A stretch of 7,216 nt of DNA from Rubripirellula sp. (GTDB taxonomy: Bacteria > Planctomycetota > Planctomycetia > Pirellulales > Pirellulaceae): the NCBI GenBank assembly GCA_029287555.1, contig JARFQX010000523.1, positions 1-7,216 on the forward strand, written 5' to 3'. Both the position numbers and the translations under genes were made by a program. Shown here in pieces: positions 5,122 through 7,216 of this stretch (positions are counted from its first letter, which is position 1; the number at the start of each line of letters is the position of its first letter). Under the pieces are notes generated by a model. It saw only the letters and a list, made by a program, of their open reading frames with translations. It did no database searches and was not told where the DNA came from.

Positions 5122-6026
5122 GAAGATGGAGTCATATCACTGCAACCCTCCTGGTCGTGTTACTCAGCCGTACCGGTTTGGCGAATCCGACGGGCAACAC
5201 AAAAGCGGAAGTTGCCAAGCGTGTTGCTTCGTACGTCGAGGCTTTCAACCGCCGAGATGTCGCAGCGGCTGCCGAACACTGGTCCGATCGGGGCGAGTAC
5301 GTGCTGGCCGGCGGCGTTCCGATTGTTGGTCGCGAGGCGATCGCTGAGGCGTTGAAAAAGCTGTTGACCACCGACGAGCAGTTTCAACTCACGGTCAGCA
5401 ACCAGAAATACCGCGTGGTTTCCGACGATGTTGTCATCGAAGAAGGAACCGCGACACTCATTTCCGAAAAGCACGGAACGGAAACTGCCAACTATCTCGC
5501 CGTGCACGCCAAACAGAAGGGCATCTGGTATCGAGATACCGTTCGCGAGATGACGGTCAGCACCCAGCCCTCGTCGCTGCCTGACCCTGAGGCCATGAAA
5601 TCCCTGGTGGGAAGTTGGAAATACGATTCCGACAGTCTGACGATGACTGTCACCGCCGACTGGCAGCACGAAAGGAATTTCGTTGCACGTTCGTTCTGGC
5701 TTCAGGACGGTCATGGCCAAACGGTGACGGCGACCGAGTTCATCGGCTGGGACCCCGCAGCACAAACCGTTCGCTCGTGGAGCTTCGATTCGCAAGGCGG
5801 TTTCGAGCATGCCGTTTGGCATCGTGATGGCGACCGCTGGTTGATCAAAGCGGATGCTGTCCTGCCGGCCGGCGTTACGGCCACCGAACAACGAAGCCTA
5901 TCGATCGACTCCGACGGAAACCTGCGTAGTCAATGCCTCGAGCAACAGGTTGGCGGTCGCCTGATGCCAGGCTCTGATCCCATCACGCTTGTGCGTCAAA
6001 CGTCGAACCCGATTGCGAACGAATGA
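5118..6026 (+). CDS. Secreted two-domain protein with SnoaL/NTF2-like (SgcJ/EcaC-type) domain
   Basis: This 302-aa exported protein has a signal peptide (MRRWSHITATLLVVLLSRTGLA, residues 1-22). Residues 30-147 resemble a SnoaL/DUF4440 NTF2-like domain: VASYVEAFNRRDVAAAAEHW (helices 1-2), then GGVPIVGREAIAEALKKLL and beta strands to WYRDTVREM. Residues 155-296 form a second, beta-rich domain with LVGSWKY (163-169), ATEFIGWDP, VRSWSFDSQGGF and W...DGDRWLIKA, which recalls the lipocalin-like half found with this domain in other planctomycete proteins. NTF2-like folds bind small hydrophobic ligands or act as enzymes; no catalytic assignment is made here. The start overlaps the receiver-gene stop by ATGA. 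The pairing of an exported protein with a cytoplasmic receiver suggests co-regulation more than direct contact. Confidence 0.85.
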   Translation: MRRWSHITATLLVVLLSRTGLANPTGNTKAEVAKRVASYVEAFNRRDVAAAAEHWSDRGEYVLAGGVPIVGREAIAEALKKLLTTDEQFQLTVSNQKYRVVSDDVVIEEGTATLISEKHGTETANYLAVHAKQKGIWYRDTVREMTVSTQPSSLPDPEAMKSLVGSWKYDSDSLTMTVTADWQHERNFVARSFWLQDGHGQTVTATEFIGWDPAAQTVRSWSFDSQGGFEHAVWHRDGDRWLIKADAVLPAGVTATEQRSLSIDSDGNLRSQCLEQQVGGRLMPGSDPITLVRQTSNPIANE

Positions 6027-6047
6027 AGCCACGTTGGAAGCATCTCT

Positions 6048-7216
6048 ATGAAGACTAAAAGAACTGCCGCGGTTTCGATCGCGATTTGCGTGATGTTTGT
6101 CAGCGGGACACCCGGCTATGCCCAGCTGTTTGGGGGTGGCGGACTGCTTGGAGGTGGCGGACTTGGCGGCGGTGGGCTGCTTGGCGGTGGCGGCGGACTG
6201 GGAGGAGGCTTTGGCGGCGGTCCCATGATTGGCGGAGGGCCTCCCGTCGGCGGTGGTGGCTTCGGCGGTGGTGGCTTCGGCGGTGGCCGACCGATCATCG
6301 GCGGTGCTGCCCCGATCGTGCGTCCGTCCATGCCAATCGCACAACCGAGACCAGCGTTCCCCTCCGCGACCCCGGCGCCCATTTGGGGTGGCGGCAATGG
6401 ACCGCTGGCTGGCGGCGGACGACCGATCGCTAACCTTCCGAGTCTTTCGCCGGGAATCGGTAATCGTCCTGTTGCCGACCGACCCATGGCTGGCAACCTG
6501 CCAAGCATCGATCGGCCGATTGGTGGAGACAGGCCCCTGTTGGGTAACCGGCCTGTCGCCGGAAATCTGCCAGATGGCCCAGGCCGACCGATTCTTGATC
6601 GCCCAGCATTACCGGGCAGTAGTTTGACTCCCTCACGCCCCGTCGATCGCAATCGACTCAACGACTTCCTCGATAACAAGCCGGTTGCCAGCCGGCTACC
6701 GGATCGCCCGCTGCCCAATGATCGGCCGGCGCTGGATCGTTTGCCCGATGATGGGCCGATTCTTGACGCTCCGCCGATCGGCGATCGACCGATTGTGAAT
6801 CAGCCGATCATGCCCAGCTTGGGCGAGGCCGTGCTTGGTGACGAGGTACGCAAGGAGATCGTCAGCCGGCGCATTGAGCGGGCAGTCCATGTCCGCGACC
6901 GAATTCGTCAGCTGTACTACAGTCGCAATCACCCTTTCGTCTACTGGTGGCACTACATGTGGACCAGGCATCCGGTCTGGTCTTGGTGGCGCGTATCGTC
7001 GCCATATCGCTGGGCGAGTTGCTCATCGGTGACGTCATGGTGCGGATACAGTAGCTCGTATTCTCAGCCGGTCGCTTACGAGTACACCGACCAAGGTGTT
7101 TACGCCAATGGCAAGGAAGTCGTCGTCAACGACGAATACTCCAAGCAAGCTCGTGAGCTAGCGGCGGCCGGCAAACAGCTGTTGCAACAAAAGATCGACG
7201 CTCAAGAGGCGGACAA
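6048..7216 (+). CDS. Repetitive secreted cell-surface protein, planctomycete 'mu-protocadherin'-like (3' end outside the window)
   Basis: The frame is open from ATG 6048 to the right edge (389 codons, no stop), 21 nt after the previous gene, with GGAAG 7 nt before the ATG. Signal peptide: MKTKRTAAVSIAICVMFVSG with likely cleavage at GYA-Q26. Residues 29-80 are a Gly-rich tract broken by Leu/Phe (GGGGLL, GGGGF). Residues 139-250 carry about ten (D/N/S/G)RP[I/L/V/A/M] units, for example at 139, 144, 155, 161, 167, 179, 184, 196, 219, 225 and 246. A basic helix (264-288) leads to a Trp-rich patch (eight Trp in 300-331). The last block is VAYEYTDQGVYANGKEVV with a helical ARELAAAGKQLLQQK end. This order, and the Y-NG-V tail, resembles planctomycete surface proteins annotated 'mu-protocadherin'; that is a recollection, not a search result. 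The name implies no cadherin function. It is probably cotranscribed with the genes upstream. The long opposite-strand Pro-rich frame here is a shadow. Confidence 0.83.
   Translation, partial: MKTKRTAAVSIAICVMFVSGTPGYAQLFGGGGLLGGGGLGGGGLLGGGGGLGGGFGGGPMIGGGPPVGGGGFGGGGFGGGRPIIGGAAPIVRPSMPIAQPRPAFPSATPAPIWGGGNGPLAGGGRPIANLPSLSPGIGNRPVADRPMAGNLPSIDRPIGGDRPLLGNRPVAGNLPDGPGRPILDRPALPGSSLTPSRPVDRNRLNDFLDNKPVASRLPDRPLPNDRPALDRLPDDGPILDAPPIGDRPIVNQPIMPSLGEAVLGDEVRKEIVSRRIERAVHVRDRIRQLYYSRNHPFVYWWHYMWTRHPVWSWWRVSSPYRWASCSSVTSWCGYSSSYSQPVAYEYTDQGVYANGKEVVVNDEYSKQARELAAAGKQLLQQKIDAQEAD
6132..6287 (+). repeat. Gly-rich low-complexity tract with a 15-bp tandem repeat
   Basis: Codons 29-80 of the surface protein are nearly all Gly with Leu or Phe at intervals. 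At 6249-6287 the unit GGCGGTGGTGGCTTC is present twice exactly (6249-6263, 6264-6278) plus a partial third copy, encoding GGGGF units. This is a likely site of copy-number change by slippage. Confidence 0.8.
6462..6797 (+). repeat. Degenerate (D/N)RP-repeat region
   Basis: Codons 139-250 encode irregularly spaced units of the form [DN]-R-P-[hydrophobic], often followed by GNLP or a short loop. At the DNA level the recurring core is CGACCGAT/GATCGGCCG-like but diverged. An extended, Pro-rich stalk or wall-interacting segment is a reasonable inference. Confidence 0.7.

Noticed and set aside
5160..5891. 243-codon minus-strand frame
   Set aside because: Its codons are in exact register with the antisense of the SnoaL-like gene, a frame that stays open in GC-rich genes because the complements of stop codons (TTA, CTA, TCA) are rare; no domain seen.
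6249..6287. CRISPR-like repeat
   Set aside because: The 15-bp units are contiguous, in-frame and encode GGGGF; no spacers exist.
6116..6718. 200-codon Pro/Gly-rich minus-strand frame
   Set aside because: It is the complement of the Gly-rich and DRP-repeat tracts of the surface protein; low complexity explains the absence of stops.

Overview
The window looks like chromosomal DNA of a planctomycete, most likely of the Pirellulales/Rhodopirellula type. Three things suggest this: moderately GC-rich coding sequence, a pair of signal-peptide-bearing barrel-like proteins of a type common in planctomycetes, and a glycine-rich, '(D/N)RP'-repeat surface protein whose C-terminus resembles the planctomycete proteins labelled 'mu-protocadherin/cell-surface protein'. 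The assignment rests on remembered family features, not on a search.

Layout. Positions 1-309 hold no gene I can support with confidence: there is one short coding-like reading frame (102-269) and a double CCAATTGG palindrome just beyond the end of the leftward genes. Positions 310-2318 carry two leftward genes for related outer-membrane barrel-like proteins, 26 nt apart, each with a signal peptide and a Cys-rich segment ahead of the barrel. Positions 2319-2508 are the divergent control region. From 2509 rightward there are five genes: a 7-TM sensor histidine kinase (NarX/DesK type), its NarL-type response regulator (ATGA overlap), a 163-nt gap with inverted and direct repeats, a receiver-only protein, a secreted two-domain SnoaL/NTF2-like protein (ATGA overlap with the receiver), and a repetitive secreted surface protein that is open at the right edge (6048 to 7216).

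Working hypothesis. The kinase/regulator pair is translationally coupled and sits directly upstream of a second cluster that pairs an output-less receiver with two exported proteins. The simplest reading is a membrane-sensing two-component system controlling envelope or surface proteins. The gap at 4509-4671, with its 7-4-7 inverted repeat ATAGTAC-ATCT-GTACTAT, is a natural candidate for a control site of the second cluster. The divergent barrel genes may belong to the same regulon, but nothing in the sequence proves this. No tRNA, rRNA, CRISPR array, insertion sequence or phage gene was seen.
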